Positions 7,583 to 15,939 of a stretch of DNA of 64,000 nt are shown piece by piece. A program made the position numbers and the translations under genes. The stretch is taken from positions 4,190,501-4,254,500 of the forward strand of contig NZ_CP114786.1 in NCBI RefSeq assembly GCF_027359675.1, given 5' to 3'. Each line of letters opens with the position of its first letter. Position 1 is the first letter of the stretch. This DNA is from Roseibium sp. Sym1. GTDB taxonomy: Bacteria > Pseudomonadota > Alphaproteobacteria > Rhizobiales > Stappiaceae. Under the pieces are notes generated by a model. It did no database searches and had not been told where the DNA came from. It was given only the letters and a program-made list of their open reading frames with translations.

Positions 7583-7914
7583 CAGGCGAACACGAGTTCC
7601 TGCCCGGGGTCAAGGCTCGGTTCGATCTCTTGAGGTGATATGATCAGGGCAAGGTGACCGCCGCAGGCCAGAACATAGCGCTCGATCGATTCAAGCTTGG
7701 GGACGGAGCCGGTCAGCGCTTCCAGCCGGGCCACGACCGACTGGGTCATGCCCGACTTCCTGGCAACATCGCTCTGCGTCAGGCCGCGCGAGTCGCGCAG
7801 GGCGCGCAGGCTCTTTGCGATCGACTGCTTGCGGGCGTTGCTTTCCTGCCGCTCCACGACATCCGGGCGCGTGTCGCGCATGCGATCGCGGAAGGTCCTG
7901 GTCTTCTTGCTCAT
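7582..7914 (-). CDS. XRE family HTH regulator, probable antitoxin
   Basis: This 110-residue protein has a helix-turn-helix (SLRALRDSRGLTQSDVARKS and MTQSVVARLE, about residues 35-80) in the layout of HigA-like antitoxins, followed by a short LESIERYVLACGGHLALII strand-helix. I prefer the ATG at 7914, nine bases from GGGAG; an ATG at 7920 would overlap the upstream stop as ATGA. It is the second of three tightly packed genes and is the likely ligand of the palindrome in the operon promoter at 8294-8309. Confidence 0.85.
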   Translation of the reverse strand: MSKKTRTFRDRMRDTRPDVVERQESNARKQSIAKSLRALRDSRGLTQSDVARKSGMTQSVVARLEALTGSVPKLESIERYVLACGGHLALIISPQEIEPSLDPGQELVFA

Positions 7915-7916
7915 GA

Positions 7917-8270
7917 TCATTTCTCCCAACTCGGATCGACAAGGCGGAACTGCCGGACCGCGATCTGTCTGCCCTGTTCACAGGCGCTTTGGGATGCCGG
8001 CAAGGTGCCATGTATCCAGCGCGGTTCGCCTGAAGCCTTGCGATCGACGGAGACGATCATGACCCTGCGCAGGCAGTCCGGCAGCGGGATCGCATAAAGT
8101 TCGTACCGGTCGGCAAGGGTGCCGCAACGGTCCTTGAGGCCCGGCTCGTTTTCCTCAAGAATATCCATCAGGGCCGAAAAACCGTCCGCGCAGGCGAGCG
8201 GCAGGCCGGAATATTCCTTCAGAAGTCCGTCTTCAAAGCCGGCCACGGGCTCCACCTTGTATGTCGTCAT
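7917..8270 (-). CDS. probable toxin partner of the XRE protein (HigB/RelE-like position)
   Basis: This 117-residue protein precedes the XRE gene with a 4-base overlap, the order usual for HigBA-type modules. Its central part (LADRYELYAIPLPDCLRRVMIVSVD) loosely resembles the beta-hairpin core of RelE-fold toxins, but I cannot identify catalytic residues, so the toxin call rests mainly on context. An in-frame GTG at 8288 is possible, but the predicted transcription start near 8284 favours the ATG at 8270. Confidence 0.6.
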   Translation of the reverse strand: MTTYKVEPVAGFEDGLLKEYSGLPLACADGFSALMDILEENEPGLKDRCGTLADRYELYAIPLPDCLRRVMIVSVDRKASGEPRWIHGTLPASQSACEQGRQIAVRQFRLVDPSWEK

Positions 8271-8290
8271 CTGCCGACGAAACCTCACGG

Positions 8291-8318
8291 ATTATAGCAA
8301 ATTTGCGATATTTATCAA
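8291..8318 (-). promoter_or_regulatory. sigma70-type promoter with embedded operator for the three-gene operon
   Basis: On the minus strand a TTGATA -35 box (8313-8318) and a perfect TATAAT -10 box (8291-8296) are separated by 16 bp. The spacer holds the palindrome GCAAATTTGC (8297-8306), extended to an imperfect 16-bp palindrome at 8294-8309. A repressor bound there would block RNA polymerase, which fits autoregulation by the XRE protein. Confidence 0.7.
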
Positions 8319-8531
8319 GTCACGGTCATGCCCGGGAGTTTCCGTGCATGGCATGAATTGAAACCAGAATATTGAATTCAATGAGCTTTTCAGTTCGTTG
8401 CAAGGGGTTTGTGTCGGGGTAGCAACCCTATCAACGTCAACCTTGAAGGGCAATCGGGCGGCGGCCGGTGTGGAAATGCAATGAGCGCCGCTGGTATCGG
8501 GGCCTGGGGCCTGTCGTCTGGCCGAAACGAG

Positions 8532-8559
8532 AAGACCCCGGGACAAAGCCCGGGGTCTT
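8532..8559 (-). terminator. hairpin terminator of purC
   Basis: An 11-bp perfect stem (AAGACCCCGGG at 8532-8542 and its complement at 8549-8559) with a 6-nt loop lies 57 bp beyond the purC stop. The U-tract is short. Between it and the operon promoter (8319-8531) I see no gene. Confidence 0.75.
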
Positions 8560-8615
8560 GAAGTGTTCAGAGGCCGAAAGACCGTGACCTCAGGAGGTCT
8601 GGCCCGGAAACCGGA

Positions 8616-9380
8616 TTATTGCACCAGTGTCGGGCCGGAGCCGGCCGGGCGCTCGTTGCCGAGCATGATGCCGAGGCGCTTGGCGACTTCCTGGTAGGCT
8701 TCCAGCATTCCGCCCATGTCGCGGCGGAAGCGGTCCTTGTCCATCTTGTCGTTGGTCTCGATGTCCCAAAGGCGGCAGCTGTCCGGGGAAATCTCGTCGG
8801 CGACGACGATGCGCATCATGTCGCCCTCGAACAGGCGGCCGCACTCGATCTTGAAATCGACCAGGCGGATGCCGACGCCCAGGAACAGGCCGGACAGGAA
8901 ATCGTTGACGCGAATGGCCAGCGCCATCATGTCGTCGAGTTCCTGCGGCGTGGCCCAGCCGAACGCCGTGATGTGCTCTTCGGCGACCATCGGATCGTCG
9001 AGCTCGTCGTTCTTGTAGTAGAACTCGATGATGGAGCGCGGCAGCTGGGTGCCTTCTTCAAGGCCGAGCCGCTTGGCAATGGAACCGGCGGCGACGTTGC
9101 GCACAACCACTTCCAGCGGGATGATCTCGACTTCGCGGATCAGCTGTTCGCGCATGTTGAGGCGGCGAATGAAGTGGGTCGGAATGCCAATGGCGTTCAG
9201 ATTGTTGAAAATATATTCGGAGATGCGGTTGTTGAGCACACCCTTGCCGTCAACAATCTCGTGTTTCTTGTTGTTGAAGGCTGTGGCATCGTCCTTGAAG
9301 TGCTGAACCAGGGTTCCCGGTTCGGGACCTTCGTAAAGGATCTTGCCCTTACCCTCGTAAATGCGCCGGCGGCGGTTCAT
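8616..9380 (-). CDS. purC: phosphoribosylaminoimidazole-succinocarboxamide synthase (SAICAR synthetase)
   Basis: PurC joins aspartate to CAIR using ATP in purine synthesis. This 254-residue protein begins with the ATP-binding start [20 protein letters not shown] and contains [15 protein letters not shown], the active-site stretch [10 protein letters not shown], and [11 protein letters not shown] with [11 protein letters not shown], as expected for a bacterial PurC of about 250 residues. It is transcribed alone here, in the same direction as purS/purQ but separated from them by the toxin/antitoxin-like operon and the lipoprotein. Confidence 0.97.
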   Translation of the reverse strand: MNRRRRIYEGKGKILYEGPEPGTLVQHFKDDATAFNNKKHEIVDGKGVLNNRISEYIFNNLNAIGIPTHFIRRLNMREQLIREVEIIPLEVVVRNVAAGSIAKRLGLEEGTQLPRSIIEFYYKNDELDDPMVAEEHITAFGWATPQELDDMMALAIRVNDFLSGLFLGVGIRLVDFKIECGRLFEGDMMRIVVADEISPDSCRLWDIETNDKMDKDRFRRDMGGMLEAYQEVAKRLGIMLGNERPAGSGPTLVQ

Positions 9381-9692
9381 TGGCTATACCGTTTTGTTAT
9401 TAGAGAAACCTTTGAAAGGTCCTTGCTGCCTTGTTCGGTTCCGCCGGGACATCAGAGCATCGACCGGCACGTGTCATAAGGCTGCAAGCCCTGTTTTGCG
9501 GCGCGGAACTTACCCGAAGCGGGACAAAAGTACAATCGAAGTTTCCGGCACGTGACATTCGAATTGGCCGCACGGTAATGCTTTTGACGCATGAGCGCAG
9601 GTAGTGCGTTGATTTGCGGGCCTTGCGAGGATATGCAAGAGACCAAATCAGCCCCATATGGGGAGAAGTGCATCAGCGCAGTTCAGGAGACG

Positions 9693-10022
9693 ATGAGTAT
9701 GAGCACATTCGACAAGCGCGAAAAGGGATTTGAGAACAAGTTCGCGCATGACGAGGAGCTGCGGTTCAAGGCGACCGCGCGGCGCAACAAGCTGCTTGGC
9801 CTGTGGGCGGCAGAGCTCCTGGGTTATGAGGGTGACAAGGCGCAAGACTACGCCAAGGAAGTTGTCCGGGCGGATTTCGAGGAGCCGGGCGACGAGGACG
9901 TGTTCCGCAAGATCCGTGAAGACTTCGACAAGAACAACGTCGACCAGTCCGACCACCAGATTCGCCGGACCATGGACGAACTGATGGCAACTGCCGTCGA
10001 CCAGGTTCAGAACGAAGCGTAA
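9693..10022 (+). CDS. F1F0-ATPase inhibitor subunit zeta (DUF1476)
   Basis: This 109-residue acidic helical protein matches the alphaproteobacterial zeta family (DUF1476): STFDKREKGFENKFAHDEEL, RNKLLGLWAAELLG, then FRKIREDFDKNNVDQSDHQIRRTMDE. In Paracoccus the zeta subunit inhibits the F1 rotor through its N-terminal segment. The ATG at 9693 has CAGGAGA just upstream; an in-frame ATG at 9699 is also possible. It lies outside any atp operon, divergent from purC, and ends at a strong terminator. Confidence 0.9.
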   Translation: MSMSTFDKREKGFENKFAHDEELRFKATARRNKLLGLWAAELLGYEGDKAQDYAKEVVRADFEEPGDEDVFRKIREDFDKNNVDQSDHQIRRTMDELMATAVDQVQNEA

Positions 10023-10049
10023 GCGCCTTCCGCGCTACACAAGTTCAGG

Positions 10050-10083
10050 AAAGCCTCCGTTGCCGACGGAGGCTTTCTTTTTT
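10050..10083 (+). terminator. intrinsic terminator after the zeta subunit gene
   Basis: The perfect 11-bp stem AAAGCCTCCGT (10050-10060) pairs with 10066-10076 across a 5-nt loop and is followed by CTTTTTT. Confidence 0.92.
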
Positions 10084-10297
10084 GCGGCACCAGGACGGCA
10101 CGTCGAAACAGCGGCGCGGCGCCGTCTGAAACAGGCCTGATGTGCTGGACGCCGTCACGCGTGTTGCTTGAACCGGCCGCATCGATCCCCGCGGCATGAA
10201 CCGGCAAATGTCCGGATGGAACGCAATTTCGCTGATCACCCCTTGCAGTTGCCGGAAAGCACGGATTTGATGGTCGGGACATTCAGGAGCCCGCCCA

Positions 10298-11077
10298 GTG
10301 ACCAATGGTCTTTCCCTAGCTGAAAAACTTCGTTCCGGTCCGCCGGTCATCACCGCCTGGTCCGTGTTGTCATCTCCGATCGTCTCGGAAATGCTCGCGC
10401 GTGCCGGATATCCCGCGATAACCATCGACCTGCAACATGGCATGCATGATTTCGATGAAGCCCGGGAAACGCTTTCCGCCATCGCCCTTGGCGGCGCCCA
10501 TCGGATCGTGCGTCTGCCGCTTTACGACAACGCACTCGGGGCCCGGCTTCTCGACATGGGGGCCGAGTGCGTGATCGCGCCGATGATCAACACCGCCGGG
10601 GAAGCGGAATCGTTCGCGCGGAGCGTCAAGTATCCGCCGGCCGGCGACAGAAGCTACGGACCGTTCCGGGCTGCCGCCCTGAGCGGCCAGAGTGATGGAG
10701 ACTACCTGAGGAACGCCAATTCTCAGGTCGTGTCGCTTGCGATGATCGAGAGCCGGGAGGCTGTCGATGCCCTGGACGAGATCCTTGCAGTTCCGGAACT
10801 GGACGGCATCTTTGTCGGGCCGAGCGACCTGTCGATCTCCCTGTCGAATGGCGCGGCGGTTGATCCGAACAGCGCGGAAACCGCGGAAGTCTGCAAGATG
10901 ATCGCCGAGAAGGCGGTCGGAGCTGGAAAAATCCCCGGCATCTTCTGCCTTGGTGCGGACAAGGTCAGGGAAATGGCCGGATACGGCTACAAGCTCATTA
11001 CCCACGGCATCGATGTTGCCTTGCTCGACGGGGCCGCGCGGGCGGCTCTGGCCGATGTGGGCGACTTGCCAGGATAG
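10298..11077 (+). CDS. HpcH/HpaI family aldolase
   Basis: This 259-residue protein belongs to the class II pyruvate aldolase family (HpcH/HpaI). It has the metal and substrate motifs ITIDLQHGMHDFDEA, VIAPMINTAGEAESF, LAMIESREAVDAL (with the metal-binding Glu) and DGIFVGPSDLSISL. It would cleave or form hydroxy-oxo acids with pyruvate or an aldehyde; the specific substrate is not evident. The start is GTG at 10298, with AGGAG nine bases upstream. It is flanked by a terminator on the left and a repeat on the right, so it is a single-gene unit. Confidence 0.93.
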   Translation: MTNGLSLAEKLRSGPPVITAWSVLSSPIVSEMLARAGYPAITIDLQHGMHDFDEARETLSAIALGGAHRIVRLPLYDNALGARLLDMGAECVIAPMINTAGEAESFARSVKYPPAGDRSYGPFRAAALSGQSDGDYLRNANSQVVSLAMIESREAVDALDEILAVPELDGIFVGPSDLSISLSNGAAVDPNSAETAEVCKMIAEKAVGAGKIPGIFCLGADKVREMAGYGYKLITHGIDVALLDGAARAALADVGDLPG

Positions 11078-11122
11078 GCGGCAGGCCGCCACCTTCTTCC
11101 GGCATGGGCTCCCGTGTTTCGG

Positions 11123-11222
11123 GCAGGGCTATCGCATTTGACTGACGACCTGTCCGCTGTCGCAAAAATTGCCTCTCCCGTTGGGAGAGGGAGCCATGCT
11201 CTGCCAAATGCGATTGCCCTGG
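11123..11222. repeat. MITE-like element, copy 2 (100 bp, internally deleted)
   Basis: It has the same ends as copy 1: GCAGGGCTATCGCATTTG at 11123-11140 and its near complement ending about 11222. Compared with copy 1 it has lost about 90 bp. The loss is explained by recombination between the two CTCTCCC-n-GGGAGAG hairpins of the long form, only one of which remains (11172-11190). It fills most of the gap between the aldolase and hydrolase genes. Confidence 0.7.
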
Positions 11223-11249
11223 CGTTTCGGGGGGACTGGTCTCGCGCGG

Positions 11250-11804
11250 TCAGCCGAGCCGTTTCATGAAATGGGCGAAGGACATCATGCCTTCGGGCCA
11301 GGGGCCATGGCCGCTTTCCAGGTTGATATGACCGGCTTCACCGGCATCCTGGAACGTGGTGCCCCAGGCCTTTGAAAAGGCCTGCGCGCGCTCATAATCG
11401 CAATAGGGATCGTTGCGGCTGGCAACCAGGTGCGACTGGAAGGGAAGCGGGTGCATTGGCACCGGCTTGAAATCCCCGCCGTCGAATTCGGCGACCAGCC
11501 CGTCCCGGTCCCAGTCGGACGGCGCGACCAGGTAAGCCCCCGTGATTTTGTCCTTGAGCGCGTGGGCGCCATGGGCGACCAGAATGCAGCCAAGCGAATG
11601 GGCGACCAGCACCACGGGCCGCTCGGCGGTCTCGACCTCTTTCACCAGCGTGTCCAGCCATTCCTTCCGGCTCGGCCTGTGCAATTCCGCCTGTTTGACC
11701 ACACGGGCGGTCGGCATCTTGTCCCGCCAGCGCAAGAGCCAGTGGCCTGGCAGGGTCTTGCCGTAGCCGGGGATGAGCAGAATGTCGGTTTCCGAAATTT
11801 TCAC
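11250..11804 (-). CDS. RBBP9/YdeN family alpha/beta hydrolase
   Basis: This 184-residue serine hydrolase of the RBBP9/YdeN family has the nucleophile Ser70 in VAHSLGC, the acid Asp132 in SRNDPYC, and the histidine in GEAGHINLESGHGPWPEG (His159, with His166 nearby). The first strand LLIPGYGKTLPGHW supplies the oxyanion loop. The family acts on small ester or peptide substrates that are mostly undefined. It is a single gene between the aldolase and the BA14K-like gene. Confidence 0.93.
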   Translation of the reverse strand: MKISETDILLIPGYGKTLPGHWLLRWRDKMPTARVVKQAELHRPSRKEWLDTLVKEVETAERPVVLVAHSLGCILVAHGAHALKDKITGAYLVAPSDWDRDGLVAEFDGGDFKPVPMHPLPFQSHLVASRNDPYCDYERAQAFSKAWGTTFQDAGEAGHINLESGHGPWPEGMMSFAHFMKRLG

Positions 11805-11909
11805 GAGGCGATGACCTGTCGAGAGCGGTTGAGGACGTTTCCGCTCTGTCGCAGATATTCCTGCCGCTTGTCAAACCGGTCCGCCGGGGACCGGTTCTTT
11901 CGGTCCCGG

Positions 11910-12389
11910 TCAGGGCCCATAGGGCGACACGCAGGCCCGCCTTGGTCCGCGATACGGCTGGAAACTGTTGTCGACGGCACGATAGGACCGGTACCGCCGG
12001 GCGCACCACTGGTAGTGGACCGGTGGCAGATAGCCTGTGTAGGCGGGCGGGACGATGACAAGCGGAGGCGGGGCTATGTATCTTTGCGGCGGCAGCACCC
12101 GCAATCCATAGGGAAAGGCAACTGGCGGGAACCACCAGCCATTGTAGCGCCGGTACCCCCGGCGATATTTCCGGTAGCCGCGATAGCCGTTGTAATAGTG
12201 GCCCTGCTTGCCGCGATAATAGCCGCGGTATTGACGGCCGCTTTTTTGCTGAACCTGCACCACCTCCAGATTGACCGGAGCCTTCGAGACCGGAAGGTGT
12301 GCGGGAACGGTCCCCATGGCCGGGATGGACAGGCCGAGCGCGAGGCAAAACGCGCCAAGCGCGGTCAGGACGGGTTTCCCGATAGACAT
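11910..12389 (-). CDS. BA14K-like secreted protein
   Basis: This 159-residue protein has an N-terminal signal peptide (residues 1-26), a tyrosine/arginine/glycine-rich middle (repeated YRGYY, GYRGYRKYRRGYRR), and the C-terminal BA14K motif HYQWCARRYRSYRAVDNSF with a second cysteine further on. BA14K proteins are periplasmic or surface proteins of Hyphomicrobiales, first noted as immunoreactive lectin-like proteins in Brucella. The ATG at 12389 is preceded by GGAG; an in-frame ATG at 12401 is less suitable. Confidence 0.85.
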   Translation of the reverse strand: MSIGKPVLTALGAFCLALGLSIPAMGTVPAHLPVSKAPVNLEVVQVQQKSGRQYRGYYRGKQGHYYNGYRGYRKYRRGYRRYNGWWFPPVAFPYGLRVLPPQRYIAPPPLVIVPPAYTGYLPPVHYQWCARRYRSYRAVDNSFQPYRGPRRACVSPYGP

Positions 12390-12489
12390 TTCACTCTCCA
12401 TCTCCCCCGGATGGAAGCTTAACGCATATCAGGCTCCCTTGTCTCCCGTTCAGCCGATCGTGATCGGAGGCCCAGATCAGTGGCCTTGA

Positions 12490-13239
12490 TCAGGAAAGAG
12501 GGCCGTAGAAACCGTTCCGAAGCGAGCGGGCCCAGCCGGGGCGACCGTTTTTCTGCGCTTCCCCGGCTGCCGTGTCCCAGTCATAGGTCAGGATCTTTTC
12601 CTGGAAGTTCCAGGCACCGGAATTGTTGGTCATCAGGGCGTAGCGCGCATGCGGGCTGCCGGCTTCCATGACATGACGGTGCGGATGATCGTCCTCGTAG
12701 GAGGGCAGGCCGACGCTTCCCGGGTTGAGCAGGACCTGTCCCGTCTTCTGCAGGCGGATCACGCGCGGGATATGGGTGTGGCCGCAGCAGATCACCGGCG
12801 CCGTCTCGCCGTTCAGTTCAGCCAGCAGCGTGTCCTCGTCCGGCAGATGCCCTTTCGGGCCGTCGACCTTTTCGGTGAGGTAGCGGTCGTCATTGTCCGG
12901 GGTGCCGTGGCACAGGAAGATGTCGTCCGTCAGCCGGACGGTCGGCTTCGTGGTGGCCAGCCAGTCGCGGCTTACCGATGACAGGCGCTCGACCGTGAAG
13001 CTGTCTGTGGGTCCCATCTTGTCGACGGGATTGTCCAGGACGATGCGGTCGTGATTGCCCCGGATGGTCGGCCAGCCGGTCTCGCGCAGGATCGCGGCGG
13101 TTTCCTCGGGCCAGAGCGGACCGGACACGCAGTCGCCCAGATTGACGATGACATCCGGGGCTTCCAGCTTGAGGTCCGCCAGAACGGCTTCCAGGGCGAG
13201 GACGTTGCCGTGAATGTCCGATACGACTGCAATTTTCAT
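12490..13239 (-). CDS. calcineurin-like metallophosphoesterase
   Basis: This 249-residue enzyme has the five metallophosphoesterase blocks: VVSDIHGNVLALEAV, VNLGDCVSGP, TIRGNHDRIV, LCHGTP, and CCGHTHIPRV followed by LLNPGSVGLPSY. The last pair is typical of the YfcE-like subfamily, which hydrolyses phosphodiesters using a dinuclear metal centre. I chose the ATG at 13239 (MKIAVVSDIHG). It lies downstream of purB on the same strand, 139 bp apart, so weak co-transcription is possible. Confidence 0.93.
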   Translation of the reverse strand: MKIAVVSDIHGNVLALEAVLADLKLEAPDVIVNLGDCVSGPLWPEETAAILRETGWPTIRGNHDRIVLDNPVDKMGPTDSFTVERLSSVSRDWLATTKPTVRLTDDIFLCHGTPDNDDRYLTEKVDGPKGHLPDEDTLLAELNGETAPVICCGHTHIPRVIRLQKTGQVLLNPGSVGLPSYEDDHPHRHVMEAGSPHARYALMTNNSGAWNFQEKILTYDWDTAAGEAQKNGRPGWARSLRNGFYGPLS

Positions 13240-13378
13240 GAACCGGCCTCCTGTTGGCCGTTGCGGCCGGGAAGGGGAAACCTGAAACCGACGCGGCTTT
13301 CCGGCTCCGCGGCTCCGAGGTCCCGGCTCGCGTTTCACGTGCCGGGACGACTGTGGACGCTGTTCGGGGGCGCCGGCG

Positions 13379-14707
13379 TCAGCTTTCGCCGAAGACCCGC
13401 TCGAAGATCACGTCGACATTCTTGGTGTGGTAGCCGAGGTCGAAGCGGTCGCGGATCTCTTCTTCCGAGAGATACTTGCGCACATCCTCGTCGCCGAGCA
13501 GTTCTGTGAGGAAGTCGACCGAGGCCGAACCGGCCACCTGGTAGCTGTCCCAGACCTTCATGGCATTGCGCTGGACGAGGCGGTAGGCGTCTTCACGCGA
13601 AGACCCGGCCTGGGTCAGCGCGAGCAGGATGCGCTGGGAATGCACCAGGCCGCCGAGACGGTCCATGTTGCCGATCATGCGCTCCGGATAGACCATCAGC
13701 TTGTCGATGACGCCGGTGAGGCGCGCCAGGGCGAAGTCGAGGGTAATGGTGGCGTCCGGGCCGATCATGCGCTCGACGGAGGAATGCGAGATGTCGCGCT
13801 CGTGCCAGAGGGCCACGTTTTCCATCGCCGGGATGGAATAGCCGCGCACCAGGCGGGCGAGGCCGGTCAGGTTTTCCGTCAGCACCGGATTGCGTTTGTG
13901 CGGCATGGCCGACGAGCCCTTCTGGCCCTTGGAGAAGAATTCCTCCGCTTCCAGGACTTCGGTGCGCTGCAGGTGGCGAACTTCCGTGGCGACGCGTTCG
14001 ATCGACGAGGCGATGACGCCGAGGGTCGCGAAATACATGGCGTGACGGTCACGCGGGATCACCTGGGTGGACACGGGTTCCGCCTGAAGGCCCATCGCCT
14101 TGGCGACATGTTCCTCGACCGACGGATCGATATTGGCGAAGGTGCCGACGGCGCCGGAAATGGCGCATGTGGCGATTTCCTCGCGGGCGGCCAGAAGCCG
14201 GGTCTTGCAGCGGTCGAACTCGGCATAGGCCTCGGCCATCTTCAGGCCGAAGGTGACCGGCTCGGCGTGGATGCCGTGGGAGCGGCCGATGCAGACGGTG
14301 TCCTTGTGCTCCATCGCCCGGCGCTTGATCGCCGCGAGCAGCGCGTCCATGTCGGCGAGCAGGAGATCGGTCGCCTTGACAAGCTGCACGTTGAAGCAGG
14401 TGTCGAGCACGTCCGACGAGGTCATGCCCTGGTGCACGAAACGGGCTTCCGGACCGACGATTTCGGCCAGGTGCGTCAGGAAGGCGATGACGTCATGCTT
14501 GGTTTCGCGTTCGATCTCGTCGATGCGTTCGATGTCGAAGGTCGCGCTGCCGCCCTTGTCCCAGATGGTCTTGGCGGCTTCCTTCGGGATGACACCGAGC
14601 TCGGCCAGCGCGTCGCAGGCATGGGCCTCGATCTCGAACCAGATGCGGAATTTCGATTCCGGCGACCAGATGGCAACCATGTCGGGACGGGAATAGCGCG
14701 GGATCAT
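13379..14707 (-). CDS. purB: adenylosuccinate lyase
   Basis: PurB performs two fumarate eliminations in purine synthesis (SAICAR to AICAR, and adenylosuccinate to AMP). The 442-residue product starts MIPRYSRPDMVAIWSPE, has MTSSDVLDTCFNVQL and GRSHGIHAEPVTFG, and contains the superfamily signature with the mobile catalytic serine, GSSAMPHKRNP. I chose the ATG at 14707, the usual start of the family; the frame extends 36 codons upstream. It encodes the step that follows purC on the pathway, though several unrelated genes separate them. Confidence 0.97.
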   Translation of the reverse strand: MIPRYSRPDMVAIWSPESKFRIWFEIEAHACDALAELGVIPKEAAKTIWDKGGSATFDIERIDEIERETKHDVIAFLTHLAEIVGPEARFVHQGMTSSDVLDTCFNVQLVKATDLLLADMDALLAAIKRRAMEHKDTVCIGRSHGIHAEPVTFGLKMAEAYAEFDRCKTRLLAAREEIATCAISGAVGTFANIDPSVEEHVAKAMGLQAEPVSTQVIPRDRHAMYFATLGVIASSIERVATEVRHLQRTEVLEAEEFFSKGQKGSSAMPHKRNPVLTENLTGLARLVRGYSIPAMENVALWHERDISHSSVERMIGPDATITLDFALARLTGVIDKLMVYPERMIGNMDRLGGLVHSQRILLALTQAGSSREDAYRLVQRNAMKVWDSYQVAGSASVDFLTELLGDEDVRKYLSEEEIRDRFDLGYHTKNVDVIFERVFGES

Positions 14708-14868
14708 CGCAGGCAGGACCTCGTTCATGTAGAGAAAATCTGGCTGCGGAATAGCAGAGGGGGGGCGCCCCTTCAATGCGGCAGATCGGTTTTTGCTTGC
14801 GGGGCGGCGGCACAATGTGAATTTTAGCCTCCGGACCCGTCCATTCGGTCCCGGACAAGGAGAGGCGC

Positions 14869-15351
14869 ATGACGATCTGGCGGCCCGCCAATTCCATCAC
14901 GGTCAAGGCGATGGCCCTGATCTGGCAGGACGACGCCCTGCTTCTGTCCGAGATCCACGATGACAGCGGCCGGGTGACGGGCATGCGGCCGCTTGGTGGA
15001 ACGGTCGAGTTCGGCGAACCCTGGCGCGACGCCCTGCAGCGCGAATTCCTGGAAGAGCTCGGCACCAGGATCACCTTGCTCGACAACCACTTCGTGATGG
15101 AGAACATCTACGAGCATCACGGCGTCACGGGGCACGAGATCGTTTTCCTGTGCCATGCCCATTTCACAGACAGCAGCTACTACCGCATGGACACGATAAT
15201 CTACGAAATCAGCGAGGACACGGTCGGCACCGCGAAATGGGTCTCGCCCGGCGAACTGGCGGCCAGGGGCCTCGAGCTTTATCCGGGCGGTCTGGCGGAG
15301 AAACTTGCCAAACCTCAGGAGGTGACCCGAGCGGGGCGGATGTTCAGTTAG
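14869..15351 (+). CDS. Nudix hydrolase
   Basis: This 160-residue protein has a complete Nudix box: GGTVEFGEPWRDALQREF followed by LEELGTRI, with the metal-binding REFLEE core. Such enzymes hydrolyse nucleoside diphosphate-linked compounds or damaged nucleotides; the substrate is not evident. The gene converges with the downstream P-loop gene, overlapping it by eight bases at 15344-15351. Confidence 0.93.
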   Translation: MTIWRPANSITVKAMALIWQDDALLLSEIHDDSGRVTGMRPLGGTVEFGEPWRDALQREFLEELGTRITLLDNHFVMENIYEHHGVTGHEIVFLCHAHFTDSSYYRMDTIIYEISEDTVGTAKWVSPGELAARGLELYPGGLAEKLAKPQEVTRAGRMFS

Positions 15352-15889
15352 GCCCGATACGCCGCACCCAATCGGCAATCCTTTCTGCGGCGCCCGCCGC
15401 TGCCAGCCCAGTGACATCCAGTGAGAGGAAGTGCGGCCAGTCCGAGCCGACAAGTACGGCACCGCCAGCCTGGTTGCGTTCCGCCATGGCAGGATCGAGC
15501 GGTTTTCGAGCGCCGACACGGGATTGCCCCATGATACGGCGCTTGTTCTCTTCCAGGTCACAATGAAGATGAACCATCAGGATTGGTCCGCGCCTCGATC
15601 CAAGATCGAGTAAACGCTGAAGGCATTCCTCAGACCAGGCAGCGCCCTCCGTCAATATTTCCGTGAGCACCACCGGAACACCTGGAGGCAATTCGCATAT
15701 ACGGTGATCCGCGATCGCCTGAACGGAACGAATGGTTTCGTAAAATGCGTCGGATTTGAAGTCCGTCAAAGCAAATGCAATGTTGTAGACACTGTGAATA
15801 TCAAGCAGTTTTGCGCCGATCAGGGGTGCCAAGACCTGGCCGATGGTCAGTTTTCCGACCCCGGGGTAGCCATTCAAGACAATCAACAT
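15344..15889 (-). CDS. P-loop nucleotide kinase-like protein
   Basis: This 181-residue protein begins with a hydrophobic strand and a Walker A loop (MLIVLNGYPGVGKLTIGQVL), has an acidic strand VVLTEILTEGAAW, and a lid-like region HLHCDLEENKRRIMGQSR of the type seen in shikimate/gluconate-kinase-like proteins. It is probably a small-molecule or nucleotide kinase; no specific substrate can be assigned. It overlaps the 3' end of the Nudix gene tail to tail. Confidence 0.85.
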   Translation of the reverse strand: MLIVLNGYPGVGKLTIGQVLAPLIGAKLLDIHSVYNIAFALTDFKSDAFYETIRSVQAIADHRICELPPGVPVVLTEILTEGAAWSEECLQRLLDLGSRRGPILMVHLHCDLEENKRRIMGQSRVGARKPLDPAMAERNQAGGAVLVGSDWPHFLSLDVTGLAAAGAAERIADWVRRIGPN

Positions 15890-15939
15890 TCAGGAACCTG
15901 CCAAACGGAAATAGCGAATTGTTGATGCGCTGAAAATCG

